In this document: piece by piece, positions 10,806 through 21,475 of the stretch
Position numbering within the stretch: the first letter of the stretch is position 1
How the letters are laid out: each line of letters begins with the position of its first letter
Source of the DNA: Gnetum montanum
Lineage: Eukaryota > Streptophyta > Gnetopsida > Gnetales > Gnetaceae
NCBI GenBank assembly: GCA_015680685.1
Contig: MNCI01027078.1
Location: forward strand, 69,840 to 133,839
Reading direction: 5' to 3'
DNA: 64,000 nucleotides
The notes under the pieces: model-generated
Database searches by the model: none
What the model saw: only the letters and a program-made list of their open reading frames with translations
Told to the model about the DNA's origin: nothing
Translations under genes and position numbers: made by a program

Positions 10806-12000
10806 CATAAGAAATTGGGTGATGCTATGATCAGTGTGACATAGATTTGGTATTTGAGCACATAATTTCTAAACTTTTTGAGTACATACATCATGGTAAT
10901 TAGCTCTTTTTCAGTTGTGATATAATTTAATTGTGCTTTGGTGATGCTTTTGTTGGCATAGTGTATGTAGTATGGTCTTTTCTAATCATCAAGTTATGTA
11001 AATATTGCACCAAGTGCATAGTTAGAAGCATCAGTCATGATATGAAAAGGTCTTAACCAATCTAGAGCTTGGAGGATTGGTGTATTTACTAATTTTCTCT
11101 TTAAAGCTTCAAATGCCTTTTCACATGACTTAGTCCACTTGAAGGATGGATCCTTCTTTGTGAGTTCTACAAGAGATATGGCTATCTTTGAAAAGTTTTC
11201 GATGAATCTCCTATAGTATCTCATATAACCTAACAAGGATATTACATCTTTCATTGTCTATGGCCGTTGAATGATATTTTGGATGACTCTGATCTTTTCG
11301 AGATTTACCTCAATACCCTTATGGAAGATTTTATGTCCTAGCACTATGCCTTCCTAGATCATGAGATGGCTCTTCTACCAATTGAGCTTTAGGTTGGTTT
11401 CAACACATCTCTTAAGTACCTACTTCAACCAATCTAGTGCTTATTTGAAATCTAGCTTGTACGTCAAAAAATCATCCATGAATACTTCAACACCATTGCC
11501 TATATGCTTCTAGAAGATACTTAATACTAGTCTTTGGGAGGTGGATGGTGCATTACAAAGACCAATGGGCCTATGTCTATAGGTAAACATTTTCCATGGA
11601 CTGGTGAACATTGTTTTTTCTTAGTCTTTAATTGCAATGTGGATTTGATTGTATGTGCTATATTCATCTAGAAAATTGTAATATGCATGTCCCATAATAT
11701 AAATAGCAAAGGGAAGTGATCTTTAAATGTGGTAGAATTCAACATCCGAAAGTTATTGTAGACACATCATTTTCCTCCTTCTTTGGAATAATCACTAAAG
11801 GACTAACCCATTCACTATCCACAATAGGATAGATGAATTCTGCCTTTAGCAATTTCTCCAATTCTTACTTGACTACCTCCTTCAGTTTAAGATTGATCCT
11901 TCATTGAGGTTGGTATCATGATTTGATTATAGGATCAATGTAGATTCGATGTTGATAAATTTGTCGATCAATTCTTATGATCTCATCATAAGACCACATG
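10806..12000 (-). pseudogene. Element 6 reverse transcriptase and RNase H
   Basis: Read on the minus strand, RT runs from about 12000 to 11270 and keeps the catalytic FMDDF motif (11471-11479). It is followed by the connection and RNase H start in an 86-codon open frame at 10994-11254 ([35 protein letters not shown]) and an RNase H tail (TTEKELITMMYVLKKF) near 10870. The DASNYA pattern with FMDDF fits the Athila/Tat side of Ty3/gypsy. Integrase and the 3' LTR are missing. Confidence 0.85.
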
Positions 12001-12379
12001 AATGCTATAGGCCATATGTTGAGCATTTCCATTAGTTTCCTTTTCTATTCACTTTCTAGGTTACTTTTGATAATTATTGCTTTTCTTAATTTGAAAATGC
12101 ATATTCTAATGTTGTCAATAGGGATTTTAATTCCAGTGGTTCTAGTTCCATTGTATTTGGGATCTCTAGGTGTCCCCAGTTTATTTCTTCTTCTTGATTG
12201 ATTTGAGGGTAGGAGTTCCCTTTCCTTGTTCTAACTTATCAATTTTTGCAATGTAGGTACTAATGATTTGTTCTTTCAGTTCCATGTACTTGTCAAATTG
12301 AGTTTCCTCACTTGTAATTAGCCACTAGGTGCCCTCTTGTTGGGTGGTTGCTGCATACAAACAATCTTGCAAACATCTT

Positions 12380-12850
12380 ATTTCTACACATCTATTGCAT
12401 GCCTTGGTATCCTCTCATTTGATAGCCTAGATTCTTTACACACAATTGCACTTGCTATCACTATATGTGACACATAAAACTCTTTGTCTTTGTATGATCC
12501 TAGCTACATCTTCTTTGGAAATTTCCAAGGGCAAATCATGAATTCCTAGCTTAACATCCACTATGATAAGCTAAGCTCTTCCCATGATAATTGGAAATTC
12601 TCCCTTGTTTTTCCCCATGTGAATGACTAGAAAATTAGTAGGGCAATACCAACAACTAATAGTAGTAATCACTTCATCCACCTAACCAAGCGGAACTATG
12701 ATGGACTAGTCTAAGTGAATGTTACCTTTCTTTAGTGGTGGTTGGTTCTAGCTCTAATAAATATCTTGAGATATCAAGTTCACTCTTGACCCAAAATCTA
12801 GTAGAGGTTTGCATGGTTTTTATCTTGCTATTTGGAGATAAACTAAGGGA
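12380..12850 (-). pseudogene. Element 6 aspartic protease remnant
   Basis: On the minus strand the region near 12800 reads LLDFGSRVNLISQDIY, the DSG triad with Ser changed to Phe (C-to-T). Downstream sequence parallels the protease blocks of Elements 1-3. It is broken by several stops. It lies between gag and RT as expected. Confidence 0.6.
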
Positions 12851-12899
12851 CATCCTAGATTAGTTCTCTTCTATAGGAGAGCCCTTGACTTAATCTAAT

Positions 12900-15290
12900 G
12901 AGTTAGCATTTGAGTAAGCATGATAGTTGTGATATTTGAACTTAATGAAGTTGGAAGCCTGCTATGTTGAGAAGGATTTGATGTAGATGGGGTAGAAGTA
13001 AGCATGTTTTCCATTAGTTGAATTTTTTCTGGACTCATTCTGAAGAATGGTCATTTCCTAGGTTGAGATTTGTAGGTAACCATCTCCTCATGCATATTAA
13101 CTACCCTCATAGCATTCTTTTGTTGTGGTTGTGATGATATTTTCCACTACATAATAAGAGGTGGCATTGGTGGTAGAGGATTTAGGTGTTGATTAGAATG
13201 ACCAGTTATTTGTGGATGCACATAAGAGTTTGGGTATATCCTTGGTGGCATCAATCTATGGTATTCTACTAGATAGTATTGTGGGGTTTGAATAACTACA
13301 TTACTAGGTGATACTAGACATTGGATGAAATATTCATATGGTTATAGTTGTCTATATGGATATTGTTAGCGTGATCATGGCATAGCCCATGATTGAGGTT
13401 GTTTCTACTACTAATAATAGTGCTCCTATAGCTATGAAAAAGCTCCACTAGGATAATACATTGCTTGGAGGTTTTGTCGATAGTTACCTTGAGAATAAGA
13501 TAACCGTTTAGGCATCTATTTTTTAACAAATTTGGGATTGAGTGTATATGCCCCTGTCTCTTATAGATGTGCCATGATTGGACAACATCCCTTGGAATGT
13601 TCATACTGACACACAGTGTAACTTTCCTCATTTGTAAAACTAGTGTTTGAGCACTAAGCCACTTAAGCTACTTTACCTTCTTCAAAGGCTTGCTTAGTTT
13701 TGTCATTTATAATATTTAATGTAGTTGCAAATTTTTCATCAAAAAAATCCTACATTTTCTCTACTTTGATTGCAATGTCATTTATATATTTTTGGATTAG
13801 TAGAGTCTTTTTCTAGATGGCCTAATTTAAGGTTTCCTCCTCTTATGTATCACAAACTCATGCATGTCTCTTTTAAATTGGTAATCTACCTTGGGTGTAA
13901 ACCCCTAGAGTCTCTCTGGTTTTACATTACAGTCCATCTTTAATGTGCATGAGCTATTCCCTTTGTGAAAATCCATGGCTTGGGCATCTATGCAATAGTA
14001 AATAGTATCTACCCATTGCTACATCAAGGGTCTCATGAGTTCCTTTCTTCCATCCCTAGATTTGCTTTTTTAAGTTGGACACTCATGGATAAGTTTGATA
14101 TTTATTGTTGAAGAGTTCAAACATGATACTCTAGCATCTAATTGATTTAGGTTCCAGTGACCTATACTAGCTTTTTGCATCCTTCAAAAGTTTTCTAGGA
14201 AATATTTTTAACTTTTGCCAATCACTTTCAATATTTTGTAGAGCACAAGCATCATAGAAAGCTTGAAGGTGATGTTGTGGATTAACATTGTAGCCTCCTT
14301 CAAATCTTGACATGTTGTTCATGTCAAGCTATTTAATTTGGTTATCCCTCACATTCCTAGTTGAAATGTGAACAACTTCCTTGATGTTGATAATGCTGCA
14401 AGTTGCTATTAGGGGTTCATCTTCTTGACTGGGTTCATGCGCTTTGTTGTAATCCCTTTCATGATTTCTGTGATCCCTATGTTTGTGTTTTTCATATTCT
14501 TCATCTTTTGAATTAGAACGCCCCAAATAATGGTCATGGTCATCATGAATTCTCCTCTCATCCTTGTCATAGTCCTTGTACTTATGCCTTCTTCTGTCAA
14601 AGTCTTCTAATGATCATGAGGATGTAGATGAGGTAGTAGGATAACAATGTTTACTTATCATCCTATGATGACTCTTATGTTCTTCTCTATGAGACCTAGT
14701 AGGAACTCTTGGCCTTGAGTATTTTGCATCCTACCTAAGATTCTCTACTAGTTTAGAGTGTGATTTATTCTTGATAGGTTTATCCAGTCGAATGATAGGT
14801 GTTTGTGATTGTAACTCATGATTGTGGTGGAGTTGTTCAACAATAAACACATCTCCATCAAGCTCCTTTAAGAAAACAACAAAATTGACTATCTTTCCTT
14901 TGTCTTCATGTCTACCCTCTATGGCATGGTCCTTCCTTAATTGCTCATTAGTAGGTTCATATGGTCAGGTCATTAATTTGGTTTCATGATACCCTCCAAT
15001 TGCTTCACTTAGTTTTATTCCCTTGAGAGAAATTTGGAGCATAAGGGGTGTTAAATGTTTTAGTGGTAGAATAATGTTTTCTTGAAGATTCCTCCACCTT
15101 AACTAGTTGTCCCAATGAAAGATGAATGTGAAATTAGGATAGTAACAATCATGATGAACATATGAGATCCTTGTATGCATCAGCATACTTCAGTCATCTT
15201 CTTCTTTGATTTAGTCACTACTTCTTTGTGGTTCCTTGGTAGGTGTTGTATTCTTATTTGAAGTCATGTTATATATTTTTAGATTTTTAT
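12900..15290 (-). pseudogene. Element 6 gag
   Basis: The minus strand holds a gag of the common family. The retrotransposon gag domain is near 14150-14340 (NMSRFEGGYN, LQAFYDACALQNIE). The charged His/Arg/Asp-rich low-complexity tract is at about 14330-14700, in overlapping open frames rich in KHKHRDHRNHE. The frame is shattered. Order gag-PR-RT-RH is preserved. Confidence 0.75.
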
Positions 15291-15382
15291 TTTAAGTGTG
15301 CTTTTCTTAGAATTATAAGGTTTGACTTTGTATTCCAAGTACAATGAACTTGTGAGATGAATTACTTAGCATATATTGACTT

Positions 15383-15400
15383 GTCCTGGCAATGGCACCA
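15383..15400 (-). other. Element 6 primer-binding site, tRNA-Asp type
   Basis: The complement reads TGGTGCCATTGCCAGGAC, matching the tRNA-Asp PBS with three C-to-T/G-to-A differences. One base separates it from the LTR end at 15402, as in Element 1. Confidence 0.85.
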
Positions 15401-15401
15401 A

Positions 15402-15661
15402 TGATGAGTGGTGGATTTATCCAACACCCAACCATACAAGGTACAAGTGTTCATGCATAGCCTAATTGTAATCTGTGGATGAGGCAATGTGATTATGCTA
15501 GTAATTGGTTAAAGTTATGAATCGTTGTCTTCTCATAATGTATTTTCCACTACCAAGTTAAGCCTAAGACAATGTCAATAATTTATCGAAACTTAGAACT
15601 TGTGATTTCATAGATGCATGATGAATATGAGGATGATGAGGAATTGATGATGAGTCATCAT
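15402..15661 (-). mobile_element. Element 6, 5' LTR (truncated or divergent)
   Basis: It begins TGATGAGTGG like the other antisense LTRs and stays similar for about 80 bp (CCAACCATAC...), then diverges. A CATCA at 15657-15661 could be the other terminus, giving only about 260 bp; the family's LTRs are 840-990 bp, so a truncated or chimeric LTR is more likely. Confidence 0.45.
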
Positions 15662-16157
15662 ACCATTATCATAGTGGTCAAACTAGAGAACAACACAACC
15701 ACAACAATGAATGAATGAATGAATGCAAGGTGCAACAGTACCTCATACCAACACAACACCACCATTATCACATAGTGAGTGGCTATGTCAAGATTGACAG
15801 TTGCTCATTTTTCACCTTCAAAATGTGAAATAGTGTAACAAGTCACTTAAACAATGCAACAACTAATCTAGGCAACCACTTAAACAACACAACAAATATC
15901 TTATCAATCATGATCCGAGGTTGCAACCCAACATTTCCATGAACTAGATATCTAGAGAAATCCACTAAATACATAAAGCCAACTTTGGCTTTATTCTCCA
16001 GAGTTCTTTACCTTTTTTATTTTCTTACAATTTGATTGTCTATTTTTTCAAAGCAGTTTGGATTGATTTTTAATGGTTAAACCAAATCAACATGTGCAAC
16101 TGCAATAATGATTGCATGATGAATATTTTGTTCCTTCTCATGCTTAAATCCTTACCT
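15662..16157. other. Unassigned sequence
   Basis: No gene or domain seen. It includes a short (AATG)n microsatellite at about 15705-15727 and an antisense AATAAAGCC poly(A)-like signal near 15990. It could be the remaining U3 of the Element 6 LTR. Confidence 0.4.
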
Positions 16158-16404
16158 ACTAGTTTAGTTATATATTTATAATATATATCTATAAATTAGC
16201 TAAGAGAATCTTATTTGTTTACAAGTAAAAAGTTCTTTGAGTGAAAAATTTCACGACTTCTGGATGAAGAACAAGATTTAAAAACCCAAATTTTCATGCC
16301 TTCTAGACGAAGAACAAGAGTTATGTACCTTATTTTTCCTAAGGATGGGTTTTCTAAAAAATAATTTCCATCAATTAGTGTATGCTCTCACCCTCGACCG
16401 AATT
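16158..16404 (+). repeat. Foldback arm A
   Basis: It runs from ACTAGTTTAG to the CTCACCCTCGACCG end. It differs from arm B by scattered substitutions. Its inner end is fused directly to the captured LBD fragment. Confidence 0.8.
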
Positions 16405-16441
16405 GCATTACAGGAAGGCACCAGGAGGAGGAGCAAAGAAG

Positions 16442-16573
16442 ATGAGCTACAATGGCTATCGCATGCTTCGTAAAGGATGCAACGACAACTGTGTTCTACG
16501 ACAATGCCTACAATGGATCAACTCTTCACAGTCACAGGCTTCAGCAATGGTCTTCTTCGCAAAGTGGGATTTG
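16442..16573 (+). pseudogene. LOB-domain (LBD) transcription factor gene fragment, class II type
   Basis: The frame from ATG 16442 reads MSYNGYRMLRKGCNDNCVL and on through CLQWI to FFAKW. This is the start of a LATERAL ORGAN BOUNDARIES domain of the class II kind (known proteins begin MSCNGCRVLRKGC). The zinc-binding C-x2-C-x6-C-x3-C block has lost its first two Cys, both now Tyr (G-to-A). The frame stops at 16574-16576 soon after FFAKW, well before the GAS block and leucine-zipper-like end. It lies between two transposon arms, so it is a captured, non-functional fragment. In plants these proteins are nuclear DNA-binding regulators of development and nitrogen/anthocyanin responses. Confidence 0.8.
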
Positions 16574-16868
16574 TGAACACAAAAAACCAATTTTTCTAGG
16601 AGACTCTAAATGCAGGCAATATTTTTGTGTTCCCTCGTGAATTGATGCACTTTTTGCTAAACCTTGGGGGTTACTCAATGTCATCCATATCAGGGCTAAA
16701 TTCGCAGAACCCTGGCATCTCCCTTCTACCATTGGTCTTGTTTAACTATTACACTATTTTTATATTTCACGACGTAACATTTCATAACACAACGTAACCT
16801 TTCATAACACATCAACATTATGGATAAAGTTGGTGTTATGGAAATATGACTGGTAATGGCCTTGGCCA
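16574..16868. other. Continuation of captured sequence between arms A and B
   Basis: Past the stop, no further LBD homology is clear. Near 16764-16860 is a short repeat (GACGTAACNTTTCATAACA, then ATAAAGTTGGTGTTATGGAAATATGACTGG in shorter parts) that recurs twice at 20418-20540, so the foldback and the 19-20.6 kb region share a component. Confidence 0.5.
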
Positions 16869-17118
16869 ACTAGTTTAGTTATATATTTATAATATATATC
16901 TATAAATTAGCCGAGAGAATCTTATTAGTTTACAAGTAAAAATTTCTTTGAGTAACAATTCTCATGACTTCTGGACGAAGAACAAGATTTAAAAACCCAG
17001 ATTTTCATGCCTTCTAGATGAAGAACAAGAGTTCTGTACCTTATTTTTCCTAAGGATGGGTTTTCTAAAAAAAAAAATTCCATCAATTAGTGTATGCTCT
17101 CACCCTCAGCCAAATTTG
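16869..17118 (+). repeat. Foldback arm B
   Basis: This is a direct repeat of arm A and the left half of a large hairpin with arm C. The end nearest the loop is CAAATTTG. Confidence 0.8.
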
Positions 17119-17137
17119 TTGTTTTTGATATATAATG

Positions 17138-17391
17138 CAAATTTGACCGAGAGTGAGAGCATACACTAATTGATGAAAATGTTTTTCTTTTTATAAAACC
17201 CATCCTTAGGAAAAATAAGGTACAGAGCTCTTGTTCTTCTTCCAGAAGGCATAAAATATTTGGGTTTTAAAATCTTGTTCTTCAACTAGAAGTCGTGAAA
17301 TTTTTTACTCAAAGAACTTTTTACTTATAAACAAATAAGATTCTCTTGGCCAATTTATAGATATATATTATAAATATATAATGAAGCTAGT
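17138..17391 (-). repeat. Foldback arm C
   Basis: This is the inverted copy of arms A and B. Together with B it makes a palindrome of about 520 bp with a loop of about 20 bp, able to fold into a long hairpin if transcribed. Confidence 0.8.
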
Positions 17392-17606
17392 GATCGCCAA
17401 TCGTCTACTACAGTGATGATTTCAACATAATAGATAAAAATATTATAAGACCATGGAATGCTTTATTTAATGATTATAAACATGTTGTAATACAACAGAA
17501 ATGATCAATGTACAAACTTGTGTAATTGTAAATGTATAGTTACAAATGTTCTGACATTCAAAATGGTAAAAATTAGTTGACAAAAAATAATGAGATCATT
17601 CTTCAT

Positions 17607-18137
17607 TAGATTTAATGCATTGCTCTTCATCCAATCTACTTTGAAGGTGTGAAGCCTTAAATATCTTGATATATCTTTCTTTGGAGATCGGAGGGAATAT
17701 CTTCAAACTGTCAATACTCCTCATTCGAGATAGTGCCACAAATGTAAGACCTGTTGTTTCTTTGCTACCAACATCTATACATTCTTCTCCAATGTCATTC
17801 CCTATGAATTATGTATTGTTAAATCCCATGCTAATCTAAGTGGTAGTTGGAGAGATCCTCCACGTATGATTGGTGGAATGGATACCTGTCGAGGATGTTC
17901 ATTATCATACGGTACTCCAATATAGGAGTCAAACTCAATGATGACATACGATGGCAACTGTGGAGGTTGACATTGTGGACTATATATTATTTTCTTAGTG
18001 ACTCCTAATGCACCAAACTTTATGGAGGCAAACTGATGTACACATTTCTTTCTGTGAACCTTTAAATTCATAGAGGCATGAAGATTCAAACATAAGTAGG
18101 ATTTCAATTTTAGTATTATCATCAGAAGTAACGACAA
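17607..18137 (-). pseudogene. Pif1-like helicase C-terminus, Helitron type
   Basis: The minus strand encodes, in order, GALGVTKKIIYSP, LPSYVIIEFDSYIGVP, VSIPPI, LPLRLAWDLTIHNS, then after a frame break GNDIGEECIDVGSKETTGLTFVALSRMRSIDSLKIF in consecutive pieces. These are motifs V-VI of Pif1-family helicases as found in plant Helitrons (usual forms LPLRLAWALTIHKSQG and GLTFVALSR). The HKSQG lysine position is lost at the frame break. Only the last roughly 170 residues are present; no Rep domain and no convincing CTRR end was found. Confidence 0.7.
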
Positions 18138-19055
18138 AGGTGCTAGTTTTTAAGTTTTAATAACTAGGTGTGACCTACATCCTTTAGGATTTCTTTGATC
18201 TAGTGAGCATGCTCAAAAGTATTGAGGTCTTATTTTATTTCTTAAAGTTATACCACCTGACTTTGAGCTTGAAGGCAGCCACTTCAAAACAGTGAAGCTT
18301 TCCCTCATCTGCCCAATCAAAAAGGCATTGAGCCTTTGTATTTAGTTTGTGAAATCATAATGGGAGGTGTCAAAATGGCTTTTCCAAATTTAGAGATGAA
18401 AAGAAAAATAGAGTGAGGAAACAACCTTGCTGGTGTTCATGGATGAAGGAGACAATATTCATATGCAACAGCTCTAGAAAGTATTGACAAACACTATTGT
18501 TGACGTAGCGGAGTTTCCAAATTACTTGGTGACTGACACCTCAATGGTGTACCCTAGCCTGTGCATCAATGCACAAGCAGCTCCAATGTACATTTTACGA
18601 CTTGGAGAGATTTATTATCCAATACCACGGTGCAGGATAGGCAGTGTTCACGATCGCTGACATGCTGTCATTGCTCCAGCGCAGCTCTTGCGGATTCACC
18701 TTCCTTTGCTTTTGCTAAGGAAAAGCAGCAAAATTTCTCTGGAGAAGGAGACTATGATGATGATCCAGCCTTAGGAATGTAGTTTTTGTAGATGTAGGTG
18801 AAGCACACCTAGCAACTGCTTGAAGCAGTGTGTAGCATTAGTTCGTGGCTACAAAGAGGGCCTTCTCGTCTTGCATCTGTGATGGAGGGTGACTTTGAAT
18901 CTAAATGTAACTAAAATTTTTTACTGAATTATAAATTAAAAAAAACTATAAAAGGAGTTTTGAAACTATTACCATATAAAGGATGTAATTTGAGTTGCAC
19001 AAAATAAATCTCAAGTCCACAAAGAAATTTTGAGGGCCTACTTGATTAGGTGAAT
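18138..19055. other. Unassigned sequence
   Basis: A 73-codon + strand frame at 18561-18782 is Ser/Cys-rich with no family match and no support as a gene. Nothing else is recognised. It may belong to the same captured patch as the helicase. Confidence 0.4.
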
Positions 19056-19105
19056 CTAAAAATGTTAAATTGGCAGAGATGCTTGTTGATGCTTAAATTT
19101 TGGAC
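19056..19105 (+). repeat. Inverted-repeat arm, left
   Basis: Fifty bases here are the near-perfect inverse of 20561-20610 (about eight differences by eye, including GCATCAA and ATCTCTGC blocks on the other strand). The pair encloses about 1.45 kb and could be terminal inverted repeats of a non-autonomous DNA transposon. Confidence 0.6.
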
Positions 19106-19163
19106 ATGCCAACACCTGTGAAAACTCGTAAAATTTTGGACACACCAACACCTGTGAAAACTC
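19097..19163 (+). repeat. Two-copy 36-bp tandem repeat
   Basis: ATTTTGGACA-(TG/CA)-CCAACACC with TGTGAAAACTC occurs twice in a row at a 36-bp period, immediately inside the left inverted-repeat arm. Confidence 0.8.
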
Positions 19164-19636
19164 ATTTTAAGAGACTATGGCATAGGGTGCCTTCCATATG
19201 GGTATGAAACCAGGAATAAAGGGTTATGTGACAAAATAATAATAATAATATTTTAAACAAAATATTGAAACTTAAATTTAATTTTAGGAGATTTTTGTAT
19301 GTTTTGAAAAACATATAAAAATCAAACTTAAAACATAATCAAATTAAACATTTGTGTAGTTTTGGAGTAAAATAAATGATATAAAATATAAATTCAAATT
19401 CAAATTAAAATTTATCAGGTGCTCTAAGTTTTTGGTTCCTGATGTTGGTTCAATTTAGCATTGGTTCTACTTGATTGGGAGAGGAGAGACCTCTGTTGTC
19501 CATCACTTCATCCGCTACAACTACCTTTTCTGGCATTCACCATTATTTGCATGTCCGTCATCTAGGAGTGTGTGTTTGCAATTTTCTTAGAGGCTGAGAA
19601 ACTCGCAGATGCCCTTAGAGGACCTACCGTTGGCCG

Positions 19637-20314
19637 ATGTCTAGAATCCATCAACAACTGCTGGTTGTGGTCACAGGAACAAGAGAGAGCTTGCTGCTAT
19701 TTGCTACAATCATGCATAGCCACCCATGCCTCACCTGGTGCACATGTCGTTGCTGGAAAGCAGTACACCCTACCATTACTGAAGGTAGAAGATTCAACCG
19801 TCGATCTCTAGAGAGAAGGCTAGAAGTCCCAGAAGAGGCCTCTATAGGTTGTTGTTTTGATGTCTATGGCACATGTCACACACCTACTATTTTCTACCGC
19901 CTACCAACAGAAGAGAGAAGAATGCTAGAATGCATTGGTGAAGTCCATGGAGGCCTTGATCGTTGTCCCGTGTCGACTACACCTTTCATCGCACTAGCAC
20001 TACTGCTAGTGGGCATTGGTCTCTGCTGCATGGGTAGAAAAGAAAAAGAAAAGCAAACGTGTTTATTTCTGTCTGAGAAAATAGAAAACCATCATTCTGC
20101 AGTTGCTACTATAGGACATGCACACTGCCATCTGCAATTCGCCTACGACCACTGTTGGTGTTCACCATGCATCTCACGCACCTGTCGTGTTCTGTCATGT
20201 TCTATGTTACTATTGATGTTTCTGCAGCACAACAAGAGACTATCACACGAGAGATTTGCTGCCATCTTCTATTGTGAGTGGGAAATAATTTGGCATCCTC
20301 AAAGAAGGCTTTGA
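19637..20314 (+). CDS. 225-codon ORF of unknown nature
   Basis: This is the longest open frame in the window, in a region where most frames are broken. The deduced protein is rich in Cys and His, and has one hydrophobic stretch (FIALALLLVGIGLCCMG, near residues 115-132) followed by a basic RKEKEK, like a membrane segment with a stop-transfer signal. I recognise no family. A second frame (19572-19811) overlaps its start. It sits inside the 19056-20610 inverted-repeat pair. Most likely it is a chance frame in CA/TG-rich DNA; a real or captured gene is possible. Confidence 0.25.
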   Translation: MSRIHQQLLVVVTGTRESLLLFATIMHSHPCLTWCTCRCWKAVHPTITEGRRFNRRSLERRLEVPEEASIGCCFDVYGTCHTPTIFYRLPTEERRMLECIGEVHGGLDRCPVSTTPFIALALLLVGIGLCCMGRKEKEKQTCLFLSEKIENHHSAVATIGHAHCHLQFAYDHCWCSPCISRTCRVLSCSMLLLMFLQHNKRLSHERFAAIFYCEWEIIWHPQRRL

Positions 20315-20417
20315 ACGTCCTAGAAAAGGCCCTTCAACCCCTTGCTTCTTGCTTCAATGGGACATAACCTTTGGAACGAGGACACAACCTTTCTAAACAT
20401 ACTATGCAACCTTTCGG

Positions 20418-20540
20418 ACGTAACCTTTAATAACATTAGGGGACAAAGTTGGCATTACCGAAATATGATTGGTAATGGCATTATTCAGTGTTATGGACAA
20501 AGTTGACGTTATAGAAATATGACTGGCCTTTTAGGAAAGT
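20418..20540 (+). repeat. Short dispersed repeat, two tandem copies
   Basis: A unit containing GGACAAAGTTGGCATTA and GAAATATGATTGGTAATGGC occurs at about 20432-20480 and again at about 20490-20540, and once at 16815-16855 inside the foldback element. Confidence 0.65.
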
Positions 20541-20560
20541 CAATGTTAGTTAGAATTATG

Positions 20561-20610
20561 GACAAAATTTAAGCATCAATAGGAATCTCTGCTAGTTCAA
20601 CATTTTCAAA
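20561..20610 (-). repeat. Inverted-repeat arm, right
   Basis: This is the inverted partner of 19056-19105. Confidence 0.6.
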
Positions 20611-21475
20611 TGATAATATACCATTGTGGAGGATGGTCTTCTTGGTAAGAAATTGGCCACGACTTGTGGTAAGGTTTAGTCCTTACCCAGGTAGTGGATG
20701 TGTGGTAAGCCATGTGGCCTACTTTACTTTCTTACTAATCATGACTTAACCTCCACCTGAGAAGGTGTAGTAGGTCCATGGCTCCTTTGCCAAGATCACC
20801 AAAGCTCTTAAGGATCATCTCCTTTTTTACCCCTGATTTCATTGCTACCTTTTTATTTTTTGAGTAATAGTTGTGATAACACACCTCTAAGTTCCCTTAA
20901 TAAGTCTCATTTGTTTGTCCTCCATCCCTTCTTTACTTTCCTTATACACCCCCCCTCCCCCACCACAAATAATGATTAGGACATGGATGCAACCTGTTGT
21001 CATTGCAAACACAAGTCAAAGTGATCCTTTCTCAACATTTTCTTCTTAAAGAATCATGAAATTTATCTTGTGTTCTTGACATTTCTTCTAGATTGCATTT
21101 TCCACTTTTCCTCTAAATTACAACAAATTAATCCAGTTATGTTTGCATCATATAGTTTTATAAATATAAAGAAACTTAATACTTTTCATCTAGAATGTTG
21201 GAATTATTATGGAATTAGTACTATATAACAAGTAAAGTCTCATATAAACTAACTTTAGTAGGTTGATGACAAATGGGAACTATTAATAGCTGTATAATCA
21301 TCCTAACATCCTATTCATCATACCAAATGATGATAGGATAGTATCAACATCACCAGCACATCATCAAAAGTAGCCTAGCTGGATACAATGTTAAGGTTTG
21401 CTAAGCAACACAGAGAGAATATTGAATGACTTCTATCACTAGTATACTAAAATACTCCTATAAATCTATAAGTAA
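20611..21475. other. Unassigned sequence with a coding-like repeat
   Basis: Positions 20680-20845 match 36855-37000, and the shared frame reads PPPEKV..VHGSFAKITKALKDHLL here against PPPEKMQHVHDSFTKVTKALEVHLL there. The changes largely preserve residue class, so it descends from protein-coding DNA. I do not recognise the protein. The rest holds nothing I can name. Confidence 0.5.

Larger units (their letters stand above)
16158..17391. mobile_element. Foldback-type element with captured gene fragment
   Basis: A roughly 250-bp AT-rich unit occurs three times: arm A (16158-16404) and arm B (16869-17118) in the same orientation and arm C (17138-17391) inverted. All outer ends read ACTAGYTT followed by an AT-rich tract. 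B and C are separated by only about 20 bp; A and C enclose B plus a LOB-domain gene fragment. This resembles a foldback or long-TIR DNA transposon. No transposase is present and I could not find a clean target duplication. Confidence 0.65.

Noticed and set aside
18561-18782. 73-codon ORF as a gene
   Set aside because: No family match, no repeat of the frame elsewhere and no regulatory context.
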